Assembly: GCA_002104895.1 (NCBI GenBank)
Contig: MCFG01000569.1
Location: forward strand, 1-28,613
Direction of reading: 5' to 3'
Source of the DNA: Anaeromyces robustus
Taxonomy: Eukaryota; Neocallimastigomycota; Neocallimastigomycetes; Neocallimastigales; Neocallimastigaceae
DNA: 28,613 bases
Each line of letters opens with the position of its first letter. Positions within the stretch are counted from its first letter, which is position 1. The translations under genes were made by a program, and so were the position numbers. The notes under the pieces were generated by a model, which saw only the letters and a list, made by a program, of their open reading frames with translations, had not been told where the DNA came from and did not search any database. Positions 12,336 through 21,892 of the stretch are shown one piece after another.

Positions 12336-12430
12336 TTCATAAAATGCCCTTAACGTCGCCATGTATCGACAGGCATTTACCCTCTTCTGAGCATTCCAAA
12401 TGAATGGAAGTACAGGTTCTCAGAAGAGGG
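12331..12430 (-). ncRNA. Structured 5' end of LINE RNA: two strong hairpins, possible pseudoknot
   Basis: On the coding strand the element begins CCCUCUUCUGA (12430-12420), fully complementary to UCAGAAGAGGG (12390-12380). Between the arms is CAUUC/GAAUG (about 12405-12401 and 12396-12392). Next comes AAAUGCC (12378-12372) pairing with GGCAUUU (12348-12342), enclosing GUCG/CGAC. ACUUC (12411-12407) could also pair with GAAGU (12338-12334), crossing the first stem. The order P1-P2-P3-P1'-P4-P2' is the topology of HDV-like ribozymes, which are known at the 5' ends of some LINEs (R2, L1Tc). However, I find no cytosine in the expected J4/2 position, and the first stem is long. The structure is well supported; the ribozyme reading is speculative. 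Confidence 0.6.
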
Positions 12431-12442
12431 ATTAAAATAGAA
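12431..12442. repeat. Target-site duplication, right copy (12 bp)
   Basis: ATTAAAATAGAA directly follows the LINE 5' end and continues into AAAACAGGTATATTAAA, the same sequence that follows the empty site in units B and C. Confidence 0.9.
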
Positions 12443-12648
12443 AAAACAGGTATATTAAATTTTTTTATTAAGAATTTAATTCGAAAATCAAAATATTATT
12501 TTATTATTATTATTTAAAAAAAAAGTTTTGTTAATATTTATTTTATTTTATTTTATTTTATTTTAGTCTTAATAAAAATAATAAATATTAAAATAAATTG
12601 AATTATTTTATATTTTGATATACTTATTTATTATTAAGCAATACTTTA

Positions 12649-12650
<2 letters not shown>

Positions 12651-12691
<41 letters not shown>

Positions 12692-12692
12692 T
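12651..12692. repeat. (ATT)n microsatellite in the ATPase-gene 3' flank (unit A)
   Basis: Pure ATT run. Its counterparts in units B (about 16690-16715), C (about 21671-21710) and D (about 25977-26005) differ in length. Confidence 0.85.
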
Positions 12693-12831
12693 TATTCAAT
12701 GCAATAAATATAAACATAATAGATACATTTTTACGCCAACTGATACATTAAAAATTATGAATTTAAATTTAAAAAAAAATATTAATACATTTATTTTTGA
12801 TATATATATACTATTAGTTTATTTTATTATT

Positions 12832-13006
12832 TTTTGTATCACCTTTTAATCATTTTTTCTTTTTGTATCACTTCTTAATCATTATTTTTCTTTTTGTATT
12901 ACTTCTTAATCATTTTTATCTTTTTGTATCACTTCTTAATCATTTTTTTTTCTTTTTGTATCACTTCCTAATCATTTTTTTTCTTTTTGTAACACTTCTT
13001 AATCTT
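12832..13006 (-). repeat. About 30-bp minisatellite spanning the stop codon of ATPase copy A (about 6 units)
   Basis: TTTTTGTATCACTTCTTAATCATTTT-type units recur about every 30 bp. Read on the minus strand, each encodes KKMIKK followed by a stop. The coding sequence ends in the second unit met by the ribosome, and the remaining copies lie in the 3' UTR. Unit numbers are about 6 (A), 4 (B), 3 (C) and 4 (D). Confidence 0.85.
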
Positions 13007-14373
13007 TTATATATACCATCAGATTTTTGATCAATTTTTCTTTTTTTTTCAGAATTAGGTGGATATTCATTAATTGGTATAAAGTTTAATACATTATCAT
13101 ATTCTTCTATTTTGGAATTATTAATTATATCATAATAATATTTCATATCTTTATTACTTTTTAAAACTTTTACAAATTTTTCTTCTAATTCTTTATTTGG
13201 AATAGAAATTTTTCCATCATAATAAGTTAAAAATCCAAACGTAACCATTTTTGAATATAATTCGGTTTTCATATCACTCTCACTTGTTTCTTCATTATTT
13301 TTTAATCCATTTAAAATATTTTCTGTTCCAAAACCTTCTAATTCTATTTCTATTTTATTTCCTTTAATTAATTTTAAAATATCATCTTTTACACCTAAAA
13401 TATTAAAATTAATTATATTGACTAATTCATCAAAACGTCCTGTACCATTCCAATAATTCTTAATCTTATCTCTGTTTAAAGCATGATATATTGACCATGG
13501 ATTAAAGATTTTTTCACCGTTATACGCTTTATATCCATTATACCAATTTTCTAAATCTTCATATTTAATTTTTCTATTTTTATTAATTTTTTTATTTTTT
13601 TCACAAAGATCGCGAACTTCTTGTTCCGTAAAACCAAAATATTGATAATATTTTTTATCTTTTAGCATAGAATATTCAACAAAACAATTTAAGATAGATT
13701 TTTCTATTGGCATTATTCCAGTCATAAAAACAAAGGCTGAATAACCTTTATCTTTTATTAATGATTTCAAAAATCGAATATATTTAACTTTTTCTTCATG
13801 AGGAAAGACATTATTAGAAATTAAATAATCCCATTCATCAATAATAATAATAAATATATCTTTTGTTTCAATATGTAAATATTGTAAATTATAAATTAAA
13901 TTATCAATTTTATCCTCTTCATTATTATTTAATATATTAGATTTTGGATAAATTTTCTTGATATCTTCTTTCAAAATTTTATTAATTGAATCTAAAAAAT
14001 CGTTTAAATTATTGTATAAAAAAAGATCAGATGAAAAATCAAAATATAAGGTATGATATTTTCCTTGAAATTCTCTATACTGTTCTATTTCTTTTTTTTT
14101 TTCAGTTTTATCTGAACTTTTTCCTTTGGAAACTTTAAGTTTATCAAATATTTCTTGAGAATTAAATCCTTTACTATAATATGTAGTTAACATGGCAGCT
14201 ATTGATGTTTTCCCGAATCTTCTTGGTTTTGTAATACATACATTATTACTGCCATCTTTATCGATTAATTTATTAAAATCATTTATAATATTTGATTTAT
14301 CAACAAAGAATTCTTGGTTAAGTAAACAGTTAAATTTTCTATACATGTCATCACTATCAATTATGAATCTCAT
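12961..14373 (-). CDS. AAA-ATPase-like protein, copy A, nuclease domain deleted
   Basis: 470 residues from ATG at 14373. The AAA-ATPase-like region matches copy B closely: FFVDKSN (22-28), Walker A-type TKPRRFGKTS (48-57), Walker B-type IIIIDEWDYL (175-184), the TEQEVRDLC segment near 249-257, and ENWYNGYKAYNGEKIFNPWS (275-294). After NNS at about 420, where copy B enters its PD-(D/E)XK domain, this copy jumps to NEYPPNSEKKRKIDQK and the basic tail KRLRSVTKRKKM. About 140 residues, including the whole nuclease, are missing, but frame and tail are kept. The sequence also has TGIMPIEKS where copies B-D have TGITPIAKEFSQS. It may be an ATPase-only paralogue or an early pseudogene. The variable segment at 113-172 matches copy D rather than B or C. 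Neighbours are the LINE insertion in its 3' flank and unit B upstream. Confidence 0.88.
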   Translation of the reverse strand: MRFIIDSDDMYRKFNCLLNQEFFVDKSNIINDFNKLIDKDGSNNVCITKPRRFGKTSIAAMLTTYYSKGFNSQEIFDKLKVSKGKSSDKTEKKKEIEQYREFQGKYHTLYFDFSSDLFLYNNLNDFLDSINKILKEDIKKIYPKSNILNNNEEDKIDNLIYNLQYLHIETKDIFIIIIDEWDYLISNNVFPHEEKVKYIRFLKSLIKDKGYSAFVFMTGIMPIEKSILNCFVEYSMLKDKKYYQYFGFTEQEVRDLCEKNKKINKNRKIKYEDLENWYNGYKAYNGEKIFNPWSIYHALNRDKIKNYWNGTGRFDELVNIINFNILGVKDDILKLIKGNKIEIELEGFGTENILNGLKNNEETSESDMKTELYSKMVTFGFLTYYDGKISIPNKELEEKFVKVLKSNKDMKYYYDIINNSKIEEYDNVLNFIPINEYPPNSEKKRKIDQKSDGIYKRLRSVTKRKKMIRK

Positions 14374-14420
14374 TTTTTGTATTTTACTACCTTTTTTTTT
14401 ATAATAAACAAAATTTTTTT
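14374..14420 (-). promoter_or_regulatory. Conserved 5' flank / putative promoter of ATPase copy A
   Basis: The start codon is preceded by AAAATACAAAA and, about 20-35 nt further up, an A-run with a TTTATTATAAAA-type TATA-like element. The same arrangement stands before copies B and C. It supports the start choice, but promoter function is inferred only. Confidence 0.35.
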
Positions 14421-15004
14421 AAAAATAGTTCTTTTGAATTATATTTTTAATGAACAAATTTTAATTTATTAAAAATAAAATAAATAATAATAATTTATTA
14501 ATTTATTTTATTATATATATAATAAATATCTTCTATTTATGTAAAAAAAAAAAAATAAAAACAATAATATATATAATAAATACCTTATAATTTTTGTAAA
14601 AATAAAATATTATGAATTAAATATATACTTTTATTTTTTATTTATATATCTTTGAAATTTTTGATGTTAGATTAGAAGTCAATTTATATAAAGAGTTACA
14701 TTTTAGTTAGAATAAAATAAAAAAAAAATGTAAAAAAAAATTATAAAAAATTTTATAGATTATTATTATTATAACAAATAATAATAAAAATATTAATATT
14801 TAATAATAATATATATAATATAAATTAATTCATAATGTATGATAAAAATTATTTTATTCTATCTTAAAATATATATATTAAAAAATATATAATTAAAATT
14901 TAATTACAATATAATCTTAATATATTATTATAATAAATAATAAAATATTAATGTTAATAATAATATATATAATATAAATTAATTCATATCATGTAATAAA
15001 TTAT
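14421..15004. other. AT-rich 5' spacer between ATPase copy A and unit B
   Basis: No gene. It is closely similar to 18811-19390 and, with one local inversion, to 23790-24377, so it belongs to the repeated unit. Confidence 0.7.
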
Positions 15005-16074
15005 TGGATAGGTGCGTTTGGTTGCTTTTAATAGTATAAATTTTATTTTATTAATTATTTAAATTTTTTATTAATTCTATTTTATTAATTTTTTTTATTA
15101 ATTCTATTTTATTAATTATTTTGCTTTATTAATTCTATTTTATTAATTCTATTTTATTAATTATTTTGCTTTATTATTTAATTTTTTATTAATTCTATTT
15201 TATTAATTATTTTGTTTTATTAACCAGAAAAATACCTCCGAACTAAATCATTCCAAGACGTAGGATTATTAAATTGAAAAATTTTTTAAAAAAAAAAAAA
15301 AATTATAAAAATTAAATAATTTTAAATAGTTATTTAATATCTAATATATATGTATATAAACTAATATATTATTTAATATATTAAGAATATAGTAATAATA
15401 TAAGAATTATTTAAAATAATAATATATTTAACTATATAATAATATATCATATATAGTAATAAATTTAGCTATATAATAATAATTAATTATTACTATATTT
15501 TGATTATACTTTAATATACTATAATATTAATAATTTATGAGAATATTAAAATATATATTAATAATATATTGTATAATATATAAAAATAAAAGTTCTATTT
15601 AATTTAATATAATAAAGAATTGAGATTTAATATATAATAAAAATATCAATAATAAATTATTTTAATAATAATAATTAAAAAAAAGTGATAATAAAAAAAA
15701 AATATATTGGATCCATTATTAAATTAGTATTTAAAGTACATCTTAAATGTAGAGAATTACTAAAGAGAGTTGACGTCAAATAGTAAGGCAAAGAATTTTT
15801 TTTATTCATATATTTTTTCATCTAATTTAACAACTTGTATGAATAAAATAAGTTTTATAAATATTGGTAAAACCAATCAAGAATTTTCATAATGAGTTAA
15901 AGAAAAAAAAAAATTCTTTTTTTTTTTTTTTGAAATACACGCTAATAGATTTAATTTTTTTTTTAAAAAATAAATACTAATAATAATAAATGATAATAAA
16001 TAATAATAAATAATAATAATAAATAAATCATAATAATAAATAAATAGTAATAATAGCAGATAATAATATGAACC

Positions 16075-16129
<55 letters not shown>

Positions 16130-16469
16130 ATTGGTCTTGGTATTATTGTAATATCAATGATTATTTGTATAAGAATTATTGTTTTTTAATTCAACAATTT
16201 AGATTTAACAATTTTTATTTTGAAATAAATATCAAATATTTATATTTTATTAAAATATAAAAATCTTTTCAACAAGTAAGAAAAAAAAAAAAAAAAAAAA
16301 GATCTGTTTTCTATATATCATTTGGAATTCAATTTTATCATAAAGGAAATTAATAAAAATTCGAAAATATAATAAAAATAATTTTAAGAATGAATTTTGT
16401 CAAATATATATATATATTTTAAACACTTAAATATTATTTATTAAAGGCTTATTCAATACAAAAATTATT

Positions 16470-16500
16470 ATTAAAATAGAAAAAACAGGTATATTAAATT
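16470..16500. other. Empty LINE target site (unit B)
   Basis: ATTATTAAAATAGAAAAAAC runs without interruption here, whereas unit A has the LINE between two copies of ATTAAAATAGAA. The equivalent site in unit C is at about 21450 and in unit D at about 25755. Confidence 0.88.
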
Positions 16501-16855
16501 TTTTTATTAAGAATTTAATTCGAAATTCAAAATATTATTTTATTATTATTATTTAAAAAAAAAAAGTTTTGTTAATATTTATTTTATTTTATTTTATTCT
16601 ATTTTAGTCTTAATAGAAATAATAAATATTAAAATAAATTGAATTATTTTATATTTTAATATACTTATTTATTATTACGCAATATTTTACATTATTATTA
16701 TTATTATTATTTTATTCAATGCAATAAATATAAATATAATAGATACATTTTTACGCCAACTGATACATTAAAAATTATGAATTTAAATTTAAAAAAAAAA
16801 AAAATATTAATACATTTATTTTTGATTTATATATACTATTAGTTTATTTTATTAT

Positions 16856-16975
16856 TTTTTGTATCACTTCTTAATCATTTTTTTTTCGTTTTGTATCACT
16901 TCTTAATCATTATTTTTCTTTTTGTATTACTTCTTAATCATTTTTTTTCTTTTTGTAGCACTTCTTAATCTTTTA
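16856..16975 (-). repeat. About 30-bp minisatellite spanning the stop codon of ATPase copy B (about 4 units)
   Basis: Same unit as in copy A. The stop (TAA, 16927-16929) lies in the second unit met by the ribosome, and two further units lie in the 3' UTR. Confidence 0.8.
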
Positions 16976-18762
16976 TATATACCATCAGATTCTTGATCAG
17001 TTTTTCTTTTATTTTTAGAATTAGGTTGATCAATTTTTTTTTCATTTTCAGATTCAGGATATTCATTAACTGATATTTCTTTTAATTTATTATCAAGTTC
17101 TTCTATTATACATGAATATGATATATTTTTTGTATTTAAATTTATTCCTAATAATAAAATATTTCCCTTATATCCATCATTTTTTAAGTCATGATAATAT
17201 TCTTTTAGATGTATTTGTTTAAGGGCTTTTTTTGCTGAACCATTCACTTTCAATTCTATTATAATAACTGCTTCATTTTTGTCTTTTGGATAAAATATAA
17301 AATCTGCAATTCCTTTTCCTTTACCTACTTCTTCATCAACTATATAATTAATCCTAGCATTAAAATAAGCAAACTCAAAAACACGTTTTAAATTACCATG
17401 ATCCATTTTATCTCTTGGTTTGATTTTTTCCATATGAGAGTTTTTTAAAATTTTACATATTTCTTCTGGATTTTTTTTTAATGTCATTTTTAACATCTCT
17501 TCGGAATTATTTATCATATTATAATAATACTCCAGATCATCATTATCTTTTAAAACATCTATAAATTTTTCTTCTAATTCTTTATTTGGAATAGAAATTT
17601 TTCCGTCATAATAAGTTAAGAATCCAAACGTAACCATTTTTGAATATAATTCGGCTTTCAATTTTTTTTCTTTTTTTTTTTCATTTGTTTCTTTATTATT
17701 TGTTGAGCTATTTAAATTATTTTCTGTTCCAAAACCTTTTAATTTTAATTTTATTTTATTTCCTTTAATTAATTCTAAAATATCATCTTTTACACCTAAA
17801 ATATTAAAATTAATTATATTGACTAATTCATCAAAACGTCCTGTACCATTCCAATAATTTTCAATCCTATCATCGGCTAAAGCATGATATACTGACCATG
17901 GATTAAAGATTTTTTCACCGTTATACGCTTTATATCCATTATACCAATTTTCTAATTTTTCATATTTAATTTCACTATTTTTATTAATTTTTTTATTTTT
18001 TTCACAAAGATCGCGAACTTCTTGTTCCGTAAAACCAAAATATTGATAATATTTTTTATCTTTTAGCATAGAATATTCAGTAAAACAATTTAGGGTTGAT
18101 TGAGAAAACTCTTTTGCTATTGGTGTTATTCCAGTCATATAAGCAAAGGCTAAATAACCTTTATCTTTTATTAAGTCTTTCAAAAATCGAATATATTCAA
18201 CTTTTTCTTCAGGAGAAAAGTCATTATTAGAAATTAAATAATCCCATTCATCAATAATAATAATAAATTTTTCTCCTGTTTCCTCATACATATTTTGTAT
18301 ATTATCAAGTATATCATTTAATACATCAGTTTCTGGATAAATTTTTTTAATATCGTTTATAAATAAGTTATTAATTTTTTGTTTAACTTGGTTACAGGTT
18401 TTGCATGAAGAAATATTATATGAAAAATCAAAATATAAGGTATGATATTTTCCTTGAAATTCTCTATACTGTTTTATTTCTTTTTTTTTTTCAGTTTCAT
18501 CTGAACTTTTTCCTTTGGAAACTTTAAGTTTATCAAATATTTCTTGAGAATTAAATCCTTTACTATAATATGTAGTTAACATGGCAGCTATTGATGTTTT
18601 CCCAAATCTTCTTGGTTTTGTAATACATACATTATTACTGCCATCTTTATCGATTAATTTATTAAAATCATTTATAATATTTGATTTATCAACAAAGAAT
18701 TCTTGGTTAAGTAATTTTTTAAATTTGTCATACATGTTTCTATTATCAATTATGAATCCCAT
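16927..18762 (-). CDS. AAA-ATPase-like / PD-(D/E)XK nuclease protein, copy B (full length)
   Basis: 611 residues from ATG at 18762; the only full-length copy. The N-terminal half is the AAA-ATPase-like family: FFVDKSNII (22-30), Walker A-type TKPRRFGKTS (48-57, K55), Walker B-type IIIIDEWDYL (167-176, D171/E172), MTGITPIAK near 209-217, YFGFTEQEVRDLC (241-253) and ENWYNGYKAYNGEKIFNPWS (271-290). A Lys/Glu/Asn linker (350-370) follows. The C-terminal PD-(D/E)XK domain has D487 in GKGIADFIFYP, then IIIELK with E503 and K505, and Q516, so the catalytic set is complete. The tail (about 583-611) is very basic, KNKRKTDQ...KRLRSATKRKKM, resembling a bipartite nuclear localisation signal. The family is common in bacteria and expanded in anaerobic fungi; its function is not established. 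I infer ATP-driven DNA cleavage or binding, probably nuclear, and bacterial ancestry. Its upstream flank matches copies A and C. Confidence 0.92.
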   Translation of the reverse strand: MGFIIDNRNMYDKFKKLLNQEFFVDKSNIINDFNKLIDKDGSNNVCITKPRRFGKTSIAAMLTTYYSKGFNSQEIFDKLKVSKGKSSDETEKKKEIKQYREFQGKYHTLYFDFSYNISSCKTCNQVKQKINNLFINDIKKIYPETDVLNDILDNIQNMYEETGEKFIIIIDEWDYLISNNDFSPEEKVEYIRFLKDLIKDKGYLAFAYMTGITPIAKEFSQSTLNCFTEYSMLKDKKYYQYFGFTEQEVRDLCEKNKKINKNSEIKYEKLENWYNGYKAYNGEKIFNPWSVYHALADDRIENYWNGTGRFDELVNIINFNILGVKDDILELIKGNKIKLKLKGFGTENNLNSSTNNKETNEKKKEKKLKAELYSKMVTFGFLTYYDGKISIPNKELEEKFIDVLKDNDDLEYYYNMINNSEEMLKMTLKKNPEEICKILKNSHMEKIKPRDKMDHGNLKRVFEFAYFNARINYIVDEEVGKGKGIADFIFYPKDKNEAVIIIELKVNGSAKKALKQIHLKEYYHDLKNDGYKGNILLLGINLNTKNISYSCIIEELDNKLKEISVNEYPESENEKKIDQPNSKNKRKTDQESDGIYKRLRSATKRKKMIKK

Positions 18763-18812
18763 TTTTTGTATTTTACTACCTTTTTTTTTATAATAAACAA
18801 AATTTTTTTAAA
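18763..18812 (-). promoter_or_regulatory. Conserved 5' flank / putative promoter of ATPase copy B
   Basis: AAAATACAAAAAATGGG at the start codon, preceded by an A-run and a TTTATTATAAAA-type TATA-like element, nearly identical to copy A. Inferred function only. Confidence 0.35.
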
Positions 18813-19370
18813 AATAGTTCTTTTGAATTATATTTTTAATGAACAAATTTTAATTTATTAAAAATAAAATAAATAATAATAATTTATTAATTTATTTTAT
18901 TATATATATATAGTAAATATCTTCTATTTATGTAAAAAAAATAAAAATAAAAACAATAATATATATAATAATTACCTTATAATTTTTGTAAAAATAAAAT
19001 ATTATGAATTAAATATATACTTTTATTTTTTATTTATATATCTTTGAAATTTTTGATGTTAGATATGAAGTCAATTTATATAAAGAGTTACATTTTAGAA
19101 TAAAATAAAAAAAAAAAGTAAAAAAAATTATAAAAAATTTTATAGATTATTATTATTATAACAAATAATAATAAAAATATTAATATTTAATAATAATATA
19201 TATAATATAAATTAATTCATAATGTATGATAAAAATTATTTTATTCTATCTTAAAATATATATATTAAAAAATATATAATTAATATTTAATAACAATATA
19301 ATCTTAATATATTATTATAATAAATAATAAAATATTAATATTAATAATAATATATAATATAAATTAATTC

Positions 19371-20011
19371 ATATCATGTGATAAATTATTTGATTTGCAG
19401 GACTTTTATGTGCGCTGGTCGCTTTTAATAGTATAATTATATTTATTATTTATTTTATTAATTATTTAATTTTATTACCAGAAAAATACCTCCGATCTAA
19501 ATAATTCCAAGACGAAGGATTATTAAAATTGAAAAATTTAAAAATAATATAAAAATTAATAATTTTAAATAGTTATTTAATATCTAATATATAAGAATAT
19601 AAACTAATATATTATAGAATATATATTAAGAATATAGTAATAATATAAGAGTTATTTAAAATAATAATATATTTAACTATATAATAATATATGAATTATT
19701 ATGTATAGTAATATATTTAGCTATATAATAATAATAAATTATTACTATATTTTGATTATACTTTAATATACTATAATTTTAATAATACATGAGAATATTT
19801 AAATACATATAATAAAATATATTATATAATATATAAAAATAAAAGAACTATTTAATTTAATATAATAAAGAATTAATATTTAATTTATATTATAAATATA
19901 AATAATAAATTATTTTAATAATTATTATTAAGAAAAGATATAAATTTAATATTTAATAATTATTATTAAATATACTAATATGTTGCTACACATATTAGTT
20001 TTATATCATAT
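19371..20011. repeat. Partial, diverged extra unit between B and C
   Basis: Contains TTCATATCATGTGATAAATTATT, a decayed GTGCG...TCGCTTTTAATAGTATA block without most of the minisatellite, and ACCAGAAAAATACCTCCGATC near 19479. AT-rich spacer follows, with no ATPase gene. It stops at 20011, where unit C starts afresh. Confidence 0.75.
19974..19999. repeat. Perfect 9-bp-stem hairpin at the unit C boundary
   Basis: ACTAATATG (19974-19982) pairs with CATATTAGT (19991-19999) around the loop TTGCTACA. I did not see it in the other units. Confidence 0.7.
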
Positions 20012-21052
20012 TGGATAGGTGCGTTTGGTTGCTTTTAATAGTATAAATTCTATTTTATTAATTATTTAATTTTTTATTAATTCTATTTTATTAATTGTTT
20101 TGCTTTATTAATTCTATTTTATTAATTCTATTTTATTAATTATTTTGCTTTATTAATTCTATTTAATTAATTCTATTTTATTAATTATTTTGTTTTATTA
20201 ACCAGAAAAATACCTCCGAACTAAATCATTCCAAGACGTAGGATTATTAAATTGAAAAATTTTAAAAAAAAAAAAAAAAATTATAAAAATTAAATAATTT
20301 TAAATAGTTATTTAATATCTAATATATAAGAATATAAACTAATATATTATTTAATATATTAAGAATATAGTAATAATATAATAATTATTTAAAATAATAA
20401 TATATTTAACTATATAATAATATATCATATATAGTAATAAATTTAGCTATATAATAATAATTAATTATTACTATATTTTGATTATACTTTAATATACTAT
20501 AATATTAATAATTTATGAGAATATTAAAATATATATTAATAATATATTGTATAATATATAAAAATAAAAGTTCTATTTAATTTAATATAATAAAGAATTG
20601 AGGTTTAATATTTAATAAAATTATCAATAATAAATTATTTTAATAATAATAATTAAAAAAAGTGATAATAATAAAAAAATATATTGGATCCATTATTAAA
20701 TTAGTGTTTAAAGTACATCTTAAATGTATGAGAATTACCAAAGAGAGTTGACGTCGAAATAGTAAGGCAAAGAATTTTTTTTATTCATATCTTTTTTCAT
20801 CTAATTTAGCGACTTGTATGAATAAAATAAGTTTTATAAATATTAGTAAAACCAAACAAGAATTTTCATAGTGAGTTAAAGAAAAAAAAAAATTCTTTTT
20901 TTTTTTTTTGAAATACACGCTAATAGATTTAATTTTTTTTTTAAAAAATAAATACTAATAATAATAAATGATAATAAATAATAATAAATAATAATAATAA
21001 ATAAATCATAATAATAAATAAATAGTAATAATAGCAGATAATAATATGAATC

Positions 21053-21099
<47 letters not shown>

Positions 21100-21670
21100 A
21101 TTGGTCTTTGTATTATTGTAATATCAATGATTATTTGTATAAGAATTATTGTTTTTTAATTCAACATTTTAGATTTAACAATTTTTATTTTAAAATAAAA
21201 ATCAAATATTTATATTTTATTAAAATATAAAAATCTTTTCAACAAGTAAGAAAAAAAAAAAAAAAAAAAAAAGATCTGTTTTCTATATATCATTTGGAAT
21301 TCAATTTTATCATAAAGGAAATTAATAAAAATTCGAAAATATAATAAAAATAATTTTAAGAAGGAATTTTGTCAAATATATATATATATATTTATATATT
21401 TTAAACACTTAAATATTATTTATTAAAGGCTTATTCAATACAAAAATTATTATTAAAATAGAAAAAACAGGTGTATTAAATTTTTTTATTAAGAATTTAA
21501 TTCGAAATTCAAAATATTATTTTATTATTATTATTTAAAAAAAAAAGTTTTGTTAATATTTATTTTATTTTATTTTATTCTAGTTTAGTCTTAATAGAAA
21601 TAATAAATATTAAAATAAATTGAATTATTTTATATTTTGATATACTTATTTATTATTACGCAATATTTTA

Positions 21671-21710
<40 letters not shown>

Positions 21711-21892
21711 TTATTCAATGCAATAAATATAAATATAATAGATACATTTTTACGCCAACTGATACATTAAAAATTATGAATTTAAATTTAAAAAAAAAAA
21801 AATATTAATACATTTATTTTTGATTTATATATACTATTAGTTTATTTTATTATTTTTTGTATCACTTCTTAATCATTATTTTTCTTTTTGTA

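Larger units (their letters stand above)
8524..12430 (-). mobile_element. Full-length LINE insertion lacking reverse transcriptase (3907 bp)
   Basis: The element lies on the minus strand. Its 3' end is a 27-base poly(A) tail (seen as T at 8524-8550) and its 5' end is at 12430. It is flanked by the 12-bp duplication ATTAAAATAGAA (8512-8523 and 12431-12442). Units B, C and D carry the uninterrupted site at about 16470-16482, 21450-21462 and 25755-25766, which fixes both boundaries. It contains a 5' leader with strong hairpins, one 1011-codon ORF and a short 3' UTR with AATAAA. The structure shows target-primed reverse transcription, yet the encoded protein has no RT domain. Confidence 0.92.
6858..15004. 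repeat. Segmental array, unit A (interrupted by a LINE)
   Basis: First of four direct repeats. Similarity to the other units starts at about 6858 (TATAAATTAATTCATATCATG). The order is: GTGCGTTTGGTTG block at about 6892; pyrimidine-rich minisatellite; ACCAGAAAAATACCTCCGAAC near 7238; AT-rich spacer; GTTGACGTC near 7836; (AATA)n; poly(A); then the ATPase-gene 3' flank. Without the 3907-bp LINE and its 12-bp target duplication the unit is about 4.2 kb. The spacer from 6858 to 8511 holds no gene. Confidence 0.88.
15005..20011. repeat. Segmental array, unit B (with an extra partial unit at its right end)
   Basis: The same order as unit A without a LINE: GTGCGTTTGGTTG block (15005-15285), gene-free AT-rich spacer, TGACGTCA at 15771, (AATA)n at about 16076-16130, poly(A), the empty LINE site, (ATT)n, stop-codon minisatellite, then ATPase copy B. 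The spacer 15286-16855 has no gene. The unit is about 5.0 kb because it includes the partial unit at about 19371-20011. Confidence 0.88.

Noticed and set aside
12331-12430. tRNA, H/ACA snoRNA or snRNA gene
   Set aside because: No cloverleaf or B-box, no convincing H or ACA box. The position exactly at the LINE 5' boundary explains the structure better.
12331-12430. Firm call of an HDV-like ribozyme
   Set aside because: Topology fits, but no cytosine is found in the expected J4/2 joint and the first stem is longer than usual, so it is kept as a hypothesis only.
12640-12700. Tandem repeats as a CRISPR array
   Set aside because: All tandem repeats here lack unique spacers of constant length; they are microsatellites, minisatellites or segmental duplications.
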